Source of the DNA: Rubrivirga sp046845755
GTDB taxonomy: Bacteria > Bacteroidota > Rhodothermia > Rhodothermales > Rubricoccaceae
Assembly (NCBI RefSeq): GCF_046845755.1
Contig: NZ_CP177357.1
Span: forward strand, 1,922,001 to 1,986,000
DNA length: 64,000 bases
Reading direction: 5' to 3'
Position numbers and translations under genes: made by a program. The notes under the pieces were generated by a model. It did no database searches. It saw nothing but the letters and a program-made list of their open reading frames with translations, and was not told the origin of the DNA. Below are positions 9,703-17,849 of this stretch, one piece after another. Every line of letters starts with the position of its first letter. The stretch's first letter is position 1.

Positions 9703-9852
9703 GTGCTCACCGACCCGCTCCGCTCCGCTGCTGCCCTGGGCCTGCTCGCGCTCGCCGCGAGGACGCCCGGTGCCGAGGCGCTTGCCCTGGCCGCCGCCGG
9801 GCTCGCCATCGCCGCGGTTGCCGTGTTCGGAGCCGCCCGGCGCCCCGCCTGA
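9703..9852 (+). CDS. Possible small membrane protein (49 aa)
   Basis: A GTG-started frame of 50 codons including the stop ends 22 nt before the sigma gene. The peptide is almost wholly Ala/Leu/Val with a short charged end (ARRPA) and could form two short or one long membrane helix. In DNA this GC-rich, such alanine/leucine frames also arise by chance. I list it because of its position directly ahead of a sigma factor. No family is recognised. Confidence 0.25.
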   Translation: MLTDPLRSAAALGLLALAARTPGAEALALAAAGLAIAAVAVFGAARRPA

Positions 9853-9874
9853 CGCCGTCCCCACGGCCACCTTT

Positions 9875-10648
9875 ATGACCTCTCCCTTACAGCCCGCCGT
9901 CGAACGGTACGTCGCCGAGCGCGACGCCGACGGCCCCCGCGCCGACGACTACGCCCGCGCCGTGGCCGTGGCCGCGCTCCCGCTCGTCCGCTCGCTCGCG
10001 CGGCGCGTGACCCTGCCCGACCACCCGCTCGCGTCGTACCCCGACCTCGAGAACGCCGGGATGCTGGGGATGCTCCAGGCGCTCGGCAGCTACGACCCTG
10101 CCCGGGGCACGCCGTTCGCGTCGTTCGCCTACGGCCGCATCCGCGGCTCGCTCGTCGACTTTCTGCGCACCATCGACTGCCTCAGCCGCGACCGCCGCCG
10201 CCGCGTCGCCGAGGCGAACCGGACCGCGCAGACCCTGCAGCAGGAGCTCGGCGACGAGCCCCGCGCCGCCCAGGTCGCCGACCGGCTCGGCGTCTCGGTC
10301 CGGTCCTACAACCGGCTCCTCGGCGACGCTCAGCAGCGCTTTGCGCTCTCGCTCTTCGACGGCCAGGGCACCGACCGCCCGTCGCCTATCGACACGATCC
10401 CCGCCCTCGACGTCGAGCACGCCGACGCCCACACCGAGCGCCGCTCGATGTACGACTTCGTCGGGGCCCTCGTGGAGCGGCTCCCGGAACGCGAGCAGCG
10501 GATCGTGCACCTCTACTTTTTCGAGGGGCTCACGCTCCGCGAGATCGCCGGCGAGTTCCACCTGACCGAGGCGCGCATCTCCCAGATCCTGTCCAAGACG
10601 CTCCGCACGCTGCGGGGCCGCATGGCCGAGCACGCCGTGGCCGCCTAG
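9875..10648 (+). CDS. Group-3 sigma-70 factor (FliA/SigF/SigB type)
   Basis: A 257-residue alternative sigma factor. Region 2 is the DLENAGMLGMLQAL...YDPARGTPFASFAYGRIRGSLVDFLR stretch (about residues 48-92). Region 3 follows (about 100-150). Region 4 is at about 203-250, with a helix-turn-helix in LTLREIAGEFHLTEARISQIL. The IRG-x-(x)-DFLR pattern is characteristic of the FliA/SigF/SigB group. No flagellar, sporulation or anti-sigma/anti-anti-sigma gene is adjacent, so its regulon cannot be named. It stands alone between two intergenic regions of more than 450 bp. Confidence 0.88.
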   Translation: MTSPLQPAVERYVAERDADGPRADDYARAVAVAALPLVRSLARRVTLPDHPLASYPDLENAGMLGMLQALGSYDPARGTPFASFAYGRIRGSLVDFLRTIDCLSRDRRRRVAEANRTAQTLQQELGDEPRAAQVADRLGVSVRSYNRLLGDAQQRFALSLFDGQGTDRPSPIDTIPALDVEHADAHTERRSMYDFVGALVERLPEREQRIVHLYFFEGLTLREIAGEFHLTEARISQILSKTLRTLRGRMAEHAVAA

Positions 10649-11032
10649 GCCCGGCATCCGCCTCCCGAGAGGGAGAGAGAGAGCGGTGGGCTGGAGCCGG
10701 GGGCCGTAACCCCCGCTCTGGCCCACTGTTTTTGGGATTCGGCGGTCGCCCGAGTGGCCGCCCCGCCCATTCGCGGACAGGCGCAGAGAACGGTCGCGAG
10801 TCCTCCCCCCTCGCCGTCATACCTGCGAAGGCGGCCACCCGGGCCGACGGCGCGGCCCACGACGGGGATAGATCCGCAGTCGATGCCTCCGCCAAAAGAC
10901 GGTCCGCTCGGGCGTACGGAGCACCAGTCGACGCGAGATCGCGGGCCGTCCGAGGGAGGGGTCAGCCGCCCCAACGTGCCCGTCTCCCCAGACTCCGCAG
11001 ATTTTCCCCACGGCCCCACTAGGGCGTCCCCG

Positions 11033-11040
11033 TATCTTCG
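11033..11040 (+). promoter_or_regulatory. -7-like element of ppiD-like gene
   Basis: TATCTTCG, one mismatch from TAnnTTTG apart from the variable positions. It would place transcription start near 11047, just at the leader hairpin, giving an unusually long leader of about 90 nt for this window. Confidence 0.4.
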
Positions 11041-11044
11041 CGCT

Positions 11045-11078
11045 CCACCGGGCCGGCATCGCTGCCGGCCCGTGGTGG
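11045..11078 (+). promoter_or_regulatory. Leader hairpin of ppiD-like gene
   Basis: CGGGCCGGCA at 11049-11058 pairs perfectly across the loop TCGC with TGCCGGCCCG at 11063-11072. CCAC/GTGG pairs extend it outside with a 2-nt bulge. It ends about 55 nt before the ATG. It may control mRNA stability or translation; no known riboswitch is recognised. Confidence 0.5.
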
Positions 11079-11133
11079 TTCGGGCACGCCGCCCGGCCGA
11101 CACGCACGACAGATCCCGCGGAGGCGGAGCGAC

Positions 11134-13209
11134 ATGGCAGGAATCATGAACAGCATTCGAGAGCGAGCTGGCGGCCTTCTGGTCGGCATCTTGGTGGTCG
11201 CCTTCGGCGGCCTCTGGGCGCTCCAGGATTCCGGCGCCTTCGACAATGTCGGGATGGGCCGCGACGGCCGCACCATCGGCGAGGTCGACGGCATCAACCT
11301 CGAGGGGGAGCTCTTCAGCCGCGCCGTCGAGCAGCAGCTCGACGCCTACCAGGCCCAGGGGCTGGAGGTCTCGAGCGCGCTCCAGCGCCAGGTCGAGGAC
11401 CAGGTCTTCGAGAGCCTGGTTGACAACGCGCTCATCGAGCGCGAGATGGACCGCCTCGGCGTCGAGGTGACGGACGACGAGGTGTTCGACCTCATCACCG
11501 GCCCCAACCCGGACCCGCTCATCGCCCAGGTCTTCCCCGACGGCAACGGCGGCGTCGACCGCGTCGCGCTCCAGCAGGTCGTTGAGGACCCGCAGTTTGC
11601 CGAGCAGCTCCAGGCGATTGAGGAGCAGGTCCGCCGCAACCGGCGCCAGGCCAAGCTCTCCGCGCTCATCACCGCGACCACGCGCGTGACGCCGGCGGAG
11701 CTCCAGGCCGAGTTCGTGCGCCAGAACCGCCGGGCCGCCGCCCAGGTCGTCGCCCTGCGCTACGCCTCCGTCCCCGACGACCAGGTGGAGGTCTCCGACC
11801 GCGACCTCCAGCGGTACTACCGCGACAACCGCGACGACTTCGAGCGCGACGCCAGCTACTCCATCGAGTACGTCGGCTTCGAGAAGGCCCCCACGGGCGC
11901 CGACTCGACCCGGGCGACCGAGGAGCTGGCGGGCCTGGTCCGCGGCTTCCGCTCCGCCCCGGACCCGATCGCCTTCGCGCGCCGCAACTCGTTCGGCGCC
12001 GCCGTCGACCCCGAGTACGTCGGCGCGGGCGCCCTGCCGGCCAACCTCGCGACGGCCGTCTTCTCGGACCTTACCGTGGGCCGCGTCGTCGGGCCGGTCG
12101 TGGCCGACGGGCAGGCATACCTCGCCAAGATCACCGGCGCCCGCCCCGGCGACGCCGAGGCCATCCGCGCCCGCCACATCCTGTTCGCCCCGACCGACCG
12201 GGCCCGCGCCCTCGAGGTTCGTGACCGGATCGTCGCCGGCGACATCTCGTTCGCCGCCGCCGCGCGCCAGTACTCGACCGACCCGAGCAACAAGGACGTC
12301 GGCGGCGACCTCGGCTTCTTCGGTCGCGGCGCCATGGTGAGCGAGTTCGAGGACGCCGCCTTCGCCGCCCCCCAGGGCCAGGTGGTCGGGCCGATCGAGA
12401 CGCAGTTCGGGCACCACCTCATCCGCGTCGAGGGCCGCGCGTCGGCCGAGGTCGAGCTCGTCCAGATCTCGCGCCCTGTCGAGGCCGACTTTGCACGCGT
12501 GCTCGGCGAGGCCGAGGACTTCGCCGCGTTCATCGAGCTCGAAGACCGCGACTTCGCCGAGGAGGCGTCGGAGCGCGGCATCGCGCCGACGCCGGTTCAG
12601 GTGCAGGACGGCCAGGGCGCCATCCCGGGCCTCGACCTCGGCCGCGACTTTTTCCGCTTCCTCCGGGGCGCCAACGAGGGCCAGGTGTCGGACCCGTTCG
12701 ACGCCGGCGACCGCTATATCGTCGCCCGGCTCGTCGACCGCACCGAGGCCGGCCCGGCGCCGTTCGAGGACGTGCGCGGGCAGGTCGAGGCCGCCGTGCT
12801 GACCGAGCGCAAGCGGGAGGTCCAGGCCGCCGCGCTCCGCGCGGCCGTCCAGGGCGGCGCCTCGCTCCAGTCCATCGCCTCCGCCGTCGGCGCGACGGTC
12901 GAGACCGTCTCCGACCTGTCGATGCAGGCGGCCGTGATCCCGGGGTACGGCGTCGAGCCGCGCGCCGTCGGCGCCGCGTTCGGGCTCCGCCCCGGCCAGC
13001 GGAGCGGCGTCATCGAGGGCGACCAGGCCGTCTTCGTCATCCGCACGACGGCCTTGCGCGGCGGGACGGACGGCGAGCTGACCGACCAGGCCCGTGAGCA
13101 GCTCGCGAGCTCGCTCCTGCAGCGCAAGCGCCAGCGCGTGCTCCAGGCGTGGCTCCAGGGCTTGCGCGACGCGGCCGAGGTCGAGGACTACCGCAACGAC
13201 GTCCTCTAG
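11134..13209 (+). CDS. ppiD: PpiD-like membrane-anchored peptidyl-prolyl isomerase
   Basis: A 691-residue foldase of PpiD layout. A short cytoplasmic start precedes one membrane helix (about residues 12-30, LLVGILVVAFGGLWAL). A SurA-like N-terminal domain (about 45-190) follows. The central parvulin domain begins at about residue 343 (RARHILF), with a GGDLGFFGRGAMV loop and an FGHHLI end strand. A long helical C-terminal part completes it. It should sit on the inner membrane near the Sec translocon and meet newly exported proteins. The gene is monocistronic with a long leader. A second ATG 12 nt downstream (MNSIRERAGG) is an alternative start. Confidence 0.9.
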   Translation: MAGIMNSIRERAGGLLVGILVVAFGGLWALQDSGAFDNVGMGRDGRTIGEVDGINLEGELFSRAVEQQLDAYQAQGLEVSSALQRQVEDQVFESLVDNALIEREMDRLGVEVTDDEVFDLITGPNPDPLIAQVFPDGNGGVDRVALQQVVEDPQFAEQLQAIEEQVRRNRRQAKLSALITATTRVTPAELQAEFVRQNRRAAAQVVALRYASVPDDQVEVSDRDLQRYYRDNRDDFERDASYSIEYVGFEKAPTGADSTRATEELAGLVRGFRSAPDPIAFARRNSFGAAVDPEYVGAGALPANLATAVFSDLTVGRVVGPVVADGQAYLAKITGARPGDAEAIRARHILFAPTDRARALEVRDRIVAGDISFAAAARQYSTDPSNKDVGGDLGFFGRGAMVSEFEDAAFAAPQGQVVGPIETQFGHHLIRVEGRASAEVELVQISRPVEADFARVLGEAEDFAAFIELEDRDFAEEASERGIAPTPVQVQDGQGAIPGLDLGRDFFRFLRGANEGQVSDPFDAGDRYIVARLVDRTEAGPAPFEDVRGQVEAAVLTERKREVQAAALRAAVQGGASLQSIASAVGATVETVSDLSMQAAVIPGYGVEPRAVGAAFGLRPGQRSGVIEGDQAVFVIRTTALRGGTDGELTDQAREQLASSLLQRKRQRVLQAWLQGLRDAAEVEDYRNDVL

Positions 13210-13216
13210 CCGAGGC

Positions 13217-14602
13217 TCAGCCCTCGCTCCGCGACTCTGCCGCCCGGCGCTCCGCTTCCCGCGTGAGCGCCGGGCGGTCCGGTTTCAGGCCCTCGGCCCC
13301 GTCCCAATCGTAAAACGCGACGGGGACCTCGAACCCCGCCAGCCGCTCGCGAAGCGCCGCGGCGAGCGCGCGGCCGTCGGGCACGGCGCCGTCGGCGGTG
13401 CGAACGAAGGCGACCGGCCGCGCTCCGAACGAGCGGTCCGGGACTGCGACCACGACGGCCTCGGCCACCTCGGGCAGCGCCGCCAGCGCGGCCTCGATCC
13501 GCTCGGGCCGGACGTTCTCACCGCCCGACACGAACTGCAGGTCCGCGCGCCCGGTGACGACGAGCCTCCCGGCCGCGTCGACGTGGCCGAGGTCGCCCGT
13601 CGCGAGCCACTTAGGCGGCGGCTCGGGTCCGCCAGGCCCCCACGTGCCGGCGACCGTCAGGCCGGCCACCTCGATCTCGCCGCCGCTCGCGATCCGGACC
13701 CGGCGGTGCGCGAGGGGCGGGCCGGAGGTCCCGAGCGCCTCACGATCGGCGCCCGGCGCCGTCGCGGAGATCGTCGCCGTCGCCTCCGTCATCCCGTACG
13801 ACGTAGCGACCGGGACGCCGGCGGCGACGGCGCGGTCGAGCAGGCTTGCGGGGATGGCGCTCCCGCCGAGCAAGACGGCGCGGAGCGACGACAGGTCAGC
13901 GTCGGCGTCGAGGAGCCGGTCGAGCTGGGTGGCCACGAGCGAGGCGTGCGTCGGGCGGAGCGTCGCGACGGCGTCGGCCGTCGACGCGCCGTCGGGGAGC
14001 ACGAGGGCCGCGCCCACGAGCGCGCACCGGATGACCACGCCCAGCCCGCCGACGTGGTACAGCGGCAGGTCGAGCAGCCACCGGCTTTTCGCGTCGACGC
14101 CCAGCCGCTTGATCACGCCGCGCGCGCTCCACACGTGGTTGCCGACGCTGTGGAGGACCGCCTTCGGCGCCCCCGTCGAGCCGGATGTGTGGACGACGGT
14201 GAACGGCCGATCTAACGGAATGTCGACGGTGGGACCATCGCCGCGTGCGTCGGCCGCCAGCAGGTCCCCCAGCGGGGCGCTCGCGACACCCGCGACGTCC
14301 GCCTCTGAGCAGACCGTGTCGAGCCTCAATCTCGCCAGCGCCTCGGCGACGGCCGGCGCGGGCCACCGGGTCGACAGCGGCGCGAGCACCGCCCCGATGC
14401 GCAACGCGGCGAGTACGAGCACGACGAAATCGGGCGAGGTCTCAGCCCGCACGGCGACGACGTCGCGCCCGGCGAGTGCCCTACTAGCGGCGTCGACCCG
14501 GCGATTCAGGTCCACCCACGTCCAAGTCACCGACGGCGTGAGGAGCGCGGGCGCGTCCGGCCGGGTTTCGGCGTGCTGGCGCACGGGGTCCGCGAGCGTC
14601 AC
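13217..14602 (-). CDS. menE: o-Succinylbenzoate-CoA ligase
   Basis: Activates o-succinylbenzoate with CoA and ATP in menaquinone synthesis. A 461-residue ANL-superfamily enzyme: ATP loop VVHTSGSTGAPKAV, SYGMTEAT motif, ATGDLGHVD motif, GGENVRPERIE hinge. The C-terminal catalytic lysine should lie in the EGLKPDRPAL segment. The start is GTG 14602, overlapping the menC stop by four bases (GTGA). It is the last gene of the men operon. The frame is open further upstream, but that part overlaps menC and lacks ANL sequence. Confidence 0.93.
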   Translation of the reverse strand: MTLADPVRQHAETRPDAPALLTPSVTWTWVDLNRRVDAASRALAGRDVVAVRAETSPDFVVLVLAALRIGAVLAPLSTRWPAPAVAEALARLRLDTVCSEADVAGVASAPLGDLLAADARGDGPTVDIPLDRPFTVVHTSGSTGAPKAVLHSVGNHVWSARGVIKRLGVDAKSRWLLDLPLYHVGGLGVVIRCALVGAALVLPDGASTADAVATLRPTHASLVATQLDRLLDADADLSSLRAVLLGGSAIPASLLDRAVAAGVPVATSYGMTEATATISATAPGADREALGTSGPPLAHRRVRIASGGEIEVAGLTVAGTWGPGGPEPPPKWLATGDLGHVDAAGRLVVTGRADLQFVSGGENVRPERIEAALAALPEVAEAVVVAVPDRSFGARPVAFVRTADGAVPDGRALAAALRERLAGFEVPVAFYDWDGAEGLKPDRPALTREAERRAAESRSEG

Positions 14603-15654
14603 GGGAGCGCGATCTCGGGCGGCATCGAAAAGAGGCCTGCCACGTCGACGCGGGGGCGGTCGAACGGGAGCGGGCCGAGCACGTCGGCGGCGAGCCAGCG
14701 GTACGTGTCCAGCCCGGCCGGCTCGGCGCCCGTCGCTGCCGCCAGCGCCGCGATGCCCCGCAGGCCGACGCCGCTCTCGAACGCCGCGCTCAGGACGGGC
14801 CGCACCCCGACGAGCCGGGCCTCGGTCGCCCGCCGGATCGTCGCGCCGATCCCGCCGACGAGCGTCGGCTTGAGGACCGCCGCCGTCGCCCAGCCCCGGA
14901 TCGGCGCGCCCTCCTGCACCGACTCGTCGACGGCGACCGGCAGGCCCGTGTCGTGCCACAGTTCAGGGAGCCGGCTCGCGTCCCGAAGCGGCTCCTCAAT
15001 GTAGTCGAGCGCGAGGCCGCGGACGCCCTCGGCAAAGCGGACCGCGTCGTCCCAGCCCCACGCCCGGTTCGCGTCGAGGCGCAGGGCGACCGCATCGGGG
15101 AGCGCCTTCCGGACCGCCGTGACGAGCGGGAGGTCGTCGTCGACGGGCTGACGGCCGACCTTCAGCTTGACGGCGGGGTACCCCTGCTCCCCGAGCCGCT
15201 TCGCGGAGGCGACCGCCAGACTTCCGCCCCCCATCACGAGTCCGTTGAGGGGCAGCACGACGGCCGGGTCCGGGTGGAGCGCTTGCGGGAGCGTTCTTCC
15301 GAGTTCCTGGGCGGCGAGCTCCGCCAGCGCCAGGTCGAGGCCGAACCGGGCCGACGGCGAGAGCCCAGCGGCATCGAGGGCCGTCGCGACGGATCCCCCC
15401 AGCAGCGCCTCGGCAGGCGTCAGCTCGCGGCCCCGTAGCACCTCCGCCAAGGCCACAAGCTCGGCCCGAGCCTGGTCGAGCGACTCGGCGCTGAACCCCG
15501 GGAGCGGCGCGGCGTCGCCCCACCCGACCGCCCCATCGGCGCCTTCGATCCGGACGAGCACGCCGCGCCGTTGCACATGCGCCTGCCCGCCCCAGACGAC
15601 CGGCTCCCTCAGCGGGAGCGCGTACGGCACGAGGTCGAAGGCGGCGATCGTCAT
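14599..15654 (-). CDS. menC: o-Succinylbenzoate synthase
   Basis: Dehydrates SHCHC to o-succinylbenzoate. A 351-residue enolase-superfamily protein: an N-terminal capping domain, then a barrel with VKLKVG (catalytic Lys), RLDANRAW, IEEPL and VDES metal ligands, and LKPTLVGG with the second Lys. The ATG at 15654 lies 8 nt downstream of the menA stop. This family also includes N-succinylamino acid racemases, but the operon setting makes the menaquinone role clear. Confidence 0.93.
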   Translation of the reverse strand: MTIAAFDLVPYALPLREPVVWGGQAHVQRRGVLVRIEGADGAVGWGDAAPLPGFSAESLDQARAELVALAEVLRGRELTPAEALLGGSVATALDAAGLSPSARFGLDLALAELAAQELGRTLPQALHPDPAVVLPLNGLVMGGGSLAVASAKRLGEQGYPAVKLKVGRQPVDDDLPLVTAVRKALPDAVALRLDANRAWGWDDAVRFAEGVRGLALDYIEEPLRDASRLPELWHDTGLPVAVDESVQEGAPIRGWATAAVLKPTLVGGIGATIRRATEARLVGVRPVLSAAFESGVGLRGIAALAAATGAEPAGLDTYRWLAADVLGPLPFDRPRVDVAGLFSMPPEIALP

Positions 15655-15662
15655 CGGCGGCG

Positions 15663-16568
15663 CTAGGTCAGGAGCCAGCCCGCGGCGAAGACGAGGGAGT
15701 AGGCGAACAGCAGCCGCGCCGTTTTGCCGAGCAGCGGGTTCAGGACGGCCGGGTCGGTCGACGTCGCGAGCGTGCTCGCGTACCGGCGGCCCGCGAGCGC
15801 CGCCAGCGCCGAGGCGCCCAGGATGCCGACGTGGTCGCGCGACACGAGCGCAAGCGCGGCCGGCACGACGACGGCGCCCGAGATGGCGTGCGTGTACAGC
15901 CGGACCCCGAACGCGCGCCCGAACCGGACGACCAGGGTCCGCTTGTCCGCGGCCCGGTCCTCCTCCACGTCGCGGACGTTGTTCGCCAGCAGGATCGCCG
16001 TCGCCAGGAAGCCCGGCCCGAGCCCGGCGACGGGCACCCAGCCGGGCAGGCTCAACGCCTGCACGTAGTATGTCCCCGCGACGGCGACCGGCCCGAAAAA
16101 GACGAGCACGAAGAGGTCCGCGAGGCCGGTGTACGCGAGGGCGTAGCGGCCCTTCGTGTACGCGACCCCGCTGGCGATGGAGACCAGCCCGAGGGCCAGG
16201 ATCGGCCACCCGCCCCGGACGATGAGGTACACGCCCGAGGCGAACGCCAGCCCGAAGGCGACGGCGGCGGCGGCGCGCATCTGGCCCGGCGTCACGAGCC
16301 CGGCGGCCGTCGCCCGGCGCGGACCTTTGCGGGCGTCGGTGTCGGCGCCGCGCACGAAGTCCTCGGCGTCGTTCGCGTAGTTCGTCCCGACCTGAATGAA
16401 CAGGGCGCCCGCGAGCGCACACGCAGCGGCGAGCGCGTGGAACTGCCCGGCGTGGGCCGCGAGCGCGACGCCCACGATCACGGGCGCCGCGGCGGCGGTC
16501 AGCGTCTTGGGCCGGGCGGCCTCGAGCCACAGCCGCCAGCGGGGCGGCGCCGGTGCTACGTCATCCAC
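15663..16568 (-). CDS. menA: 1,4-Dihydroxy-2-naphthoate polyprenyltransferase
   Basis: Attaches the prenyl tail to DHNA at the membrane. A 301-residue UbiA-family protein with eight or nine hydrophobic segments. Two aspartate-rich motifs bind the prenyl diphosphate: NYANDAEDFVRGAD (about residues 63-76) and NNVRDVEEDRAADKRTL (about 193-209). Its start overlaps the end of the small orf114 by 13 nt, so the two are likely coupled. Confidence 0.94.
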   Translation of the reverse strand: MDDVAPAPPRWRLWLEAARPKTLTAAAAPVIVGVALAAHAGQFHALAAACALAGALFIQVGTNYANDAEDFVRGADTDARKGPRRATAAGLVTPGQMRAAAAVAFGLAFASGVYLIVRGGWPILALGLVSIASGVAYTKGRYALAYTGLADLFVLVFFGPVAVAGTYYVQALSLPGWVPVAGLGPGFLATAILLANNVRDVEEDRAADKRTLVVRFGRAFGVRLYTHAISGAVVVPAALALVSRDHVGILGASALAALAGRRYASTLATSTDPAVLNPLLGKTARLLFAYSLVFAAGWLLT

Positions 16569-16900
16569 AGGTCGAACCGGTCGAGGAGCGCGTCGAGGGC
16601 GTCGCGGTTGCGGCGCTTGACTTTGAGGGCGAGGCAGCCCTCGCTCGCGCCGGGCACCCGGCTCACCAGGTCCATCGGCCGCGTGCGCAGCGTCAGCGTG
16701 TCGCCGAACCAGCCGCGCTTGTGGCGGACCTCTTCGAGGTCGGTCAGTTCGAACCGGAACGACTGGGCGCCGCGGTCGAACATCCCGAGCACCTTGACCT
16801 GCACCTCGATCACGACCTCGTCGCCCTCGACGTGGATCGAGCCCCGGCCCTCAGAGAGGCCGCCGTGGACGTCGCCGGTCGCGAAAGGAACGGAAAGCAT
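16556..16900 (-). CDS. Conserved-looking small protein inside the men operon (114 aa)
   Basis: A 114-residue protein, not recognised. It is soluble, mostly beta (alternating VIEVQVKVL, SFRFELTDL, TLTLRTRP) and ends in a basic helix (KVKRRNRDALDALLDRF). The shape recalls a small PH-like or lipid-binding barrel, but that is only an impression from strand pattern. It lies 49 nt after menB and overlaps menA by 13 nt. A TACGTTCC element 27 nt upstream could give an internal promoter. The position suggests a role in delivering or handling the naphthoate or prenyl substrate. Confidence 0.75.
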   Translation of the reverse strand: MLSVPFATGDVHGGLSEGRGSIHVEGDEVVIEVQVKVLGMFDRGAQSFRFELTDLEEVRHKRGWFGDTLTLRTRPMDLVSRVPGASEGCLALKVKRRNRDALDALLDRFDLWMT

Positions 16901-16919
16901 GGCGTGGGGCGAAGGGCCT

Positions 16920-16927
16920 GGAACGTA
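16920..16927 (-). promoter_or_regulatory. Internal -7-like element in men operon
   Basis: TACGTTCC, 27 nt before the orf114 ATG, inside the 49-nt menB-orf114 gap. It could drive orf114-menA-menC-menE separately. Confidence 0.35.
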
Positions 16928-16949
16928 GACACGCTCCCGGCGCCGAGCG

Positions 16950-17849
16950 CTACGGCCGGTAGCCGTCGGCGTCGAAGTCGGGCGCGCGGCGGTCGAGGTA
17001 GGCGTTCTTGCCCTCCTGGCCCTCCTCGGTCATGTAGAAGAGCATCGTCGCGTGGCCCGCCAGCTCCTGGAGCCCGGCGCCGCCGTCCTCGTCCGCGTTC
17101 GCAGCGGCCTTGATCATGCGGATGGCGAGGTTGGAGTTGGCCAGGATCTCGCGGCTCCACTGGACGGTCTCGCGCTCCAGCTCCGCGAGCGGCACGACGG
17201 TGTTGACGAGGCCCATCTCGAGCGCCTCGGCGGCCGAGTACGGGCGGCACAGGAACCAGATCTCGCGGGCCTTTTTCTGGCCCACCATCCGCGCGAGGTG
17301 CGTCGTGCCGTAGCCCGCGTCGAACGAGCCGACCTTGGGGCCGGTCTGCATGAACCGCGCGTTGTCGCTCGCGATCGTCAGGTCGCAGACGACGTGGAGC
17401 ACGTGCCCGCCGCCGACGGCCCAGCCGTTGACGGCCGCGATGACCGGCTTGGGCATCTTGCGGATGCGCGTCTGGAAATCGAGCACGTTGAGCCGCTGCG
17501 TGCCGGTCTCCTTGCCGTCGGTGATCTCGCGGTAGCCGTGGTCGCCGCGGATGCGCTGGTCGCCACCCGAGCAAAAGGCCTTGTCGCCGGCGCCGGTGAT
17601 CACGAACACACCGATGGACGGGTCGTCGCGGGCGTCGTCGATGGCCGCGATCATCTCGGTCACCGTCGTCGGGCGGAACGCGTTGCGGACCTCGGGGCGG
17701 TTGATCGTCACGCGAGCGATGCCGGCGGTGTCGGTGCCCGGGGCGCCCTTTTCGTAGACGATGTCCTCGAACTCGCCGACGGAGACCCACTCGAAGGGGC
17801 CGGAGACGGTGGGGCGGTCGGTGGTGTGGTGCGTCTGCGAGTCGGCCAT
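16950..17849 (-). CDS. menB: 1,4-Dihydroxy-2-naphthoyl-CoA synthase
   Basis: Cyclises o-succinylbenzoyl-CoA to DHNA-CoA. A 299-residue crotonase-family protein: CSGGDQRIRG oxyanion-hole strand, GWAVGGGHVLHVVCDLTIAS, and the MenB-specific GSFDAGYGTTHLARMVG loop with the active-site residues. A tyrosine-containing tail is typical of MenB. The ATG shares its A with the menH stop (TGATG). Confidence 0.96.
   Translation of the reverse strand: MADSQTHHTTDRPTVSGPFEWVSVGEFEDIVYEKGAPGTDTAGIARVTINRPEVRNAFRPTTVTEMIAAIDDARDDPSIGVFVITGAGDKAFCSGGDQRIRGDHGYREITDGKETGTQRLNVLDFQTRIRKMPKPVIAAVNGWAVGGGHVLHVVCDLTIASDNARFMQTGPKVGSFDAGYGTTHLARMVGQKKAREIWFLCRPYSAAEALEMGLVNTVVPLAELERETVQWSREILANSNLAIRMIKAAANADEDGGAGLQELAGHATMLFYMTEEGQEGKNAYLDRRAPDFDADGYRP

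Larger units (their letters stand above)
9396..9874. other. Intergenic region with long hairpin and possible micro-ORF
   Basis: These 479 bases lie between the kynureninase-like gene and the group-3 sigma gene. They hold an imperfect inverted repeat at 9439-9485. Near the end is a GTG-started frame (9703-9852) that could encode a 49-residue membrane peptide. I see no tRNA or known riboswitch; the GGTTCGAATC near 9435 only mimics a T-loop. Confidence 0.5.
10649..11133. other. Intergenic region upstream of ppiD-like gene
   Basis: These 485 bases have no supported gene. A weak hairpin (GGGGG/CCCCC around 10700) followed by GTTTTT may end the sigma gene transcript. TATCTTCG at 11033-11040 resembles a -7 element. 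A strong hairpin at 11045-11078 would lie in the leader of the foldase gene. Frames in the interval are short and look like GC shadows. Confidence 0.5.

Noticed and set aside
10801..10845. Sequence recalling the proteobacterial GTCATTCCCGCGAA palindromic repeats
   Set aside because: Only about 15 bases agree and the second arm is missing; likely coincidence.
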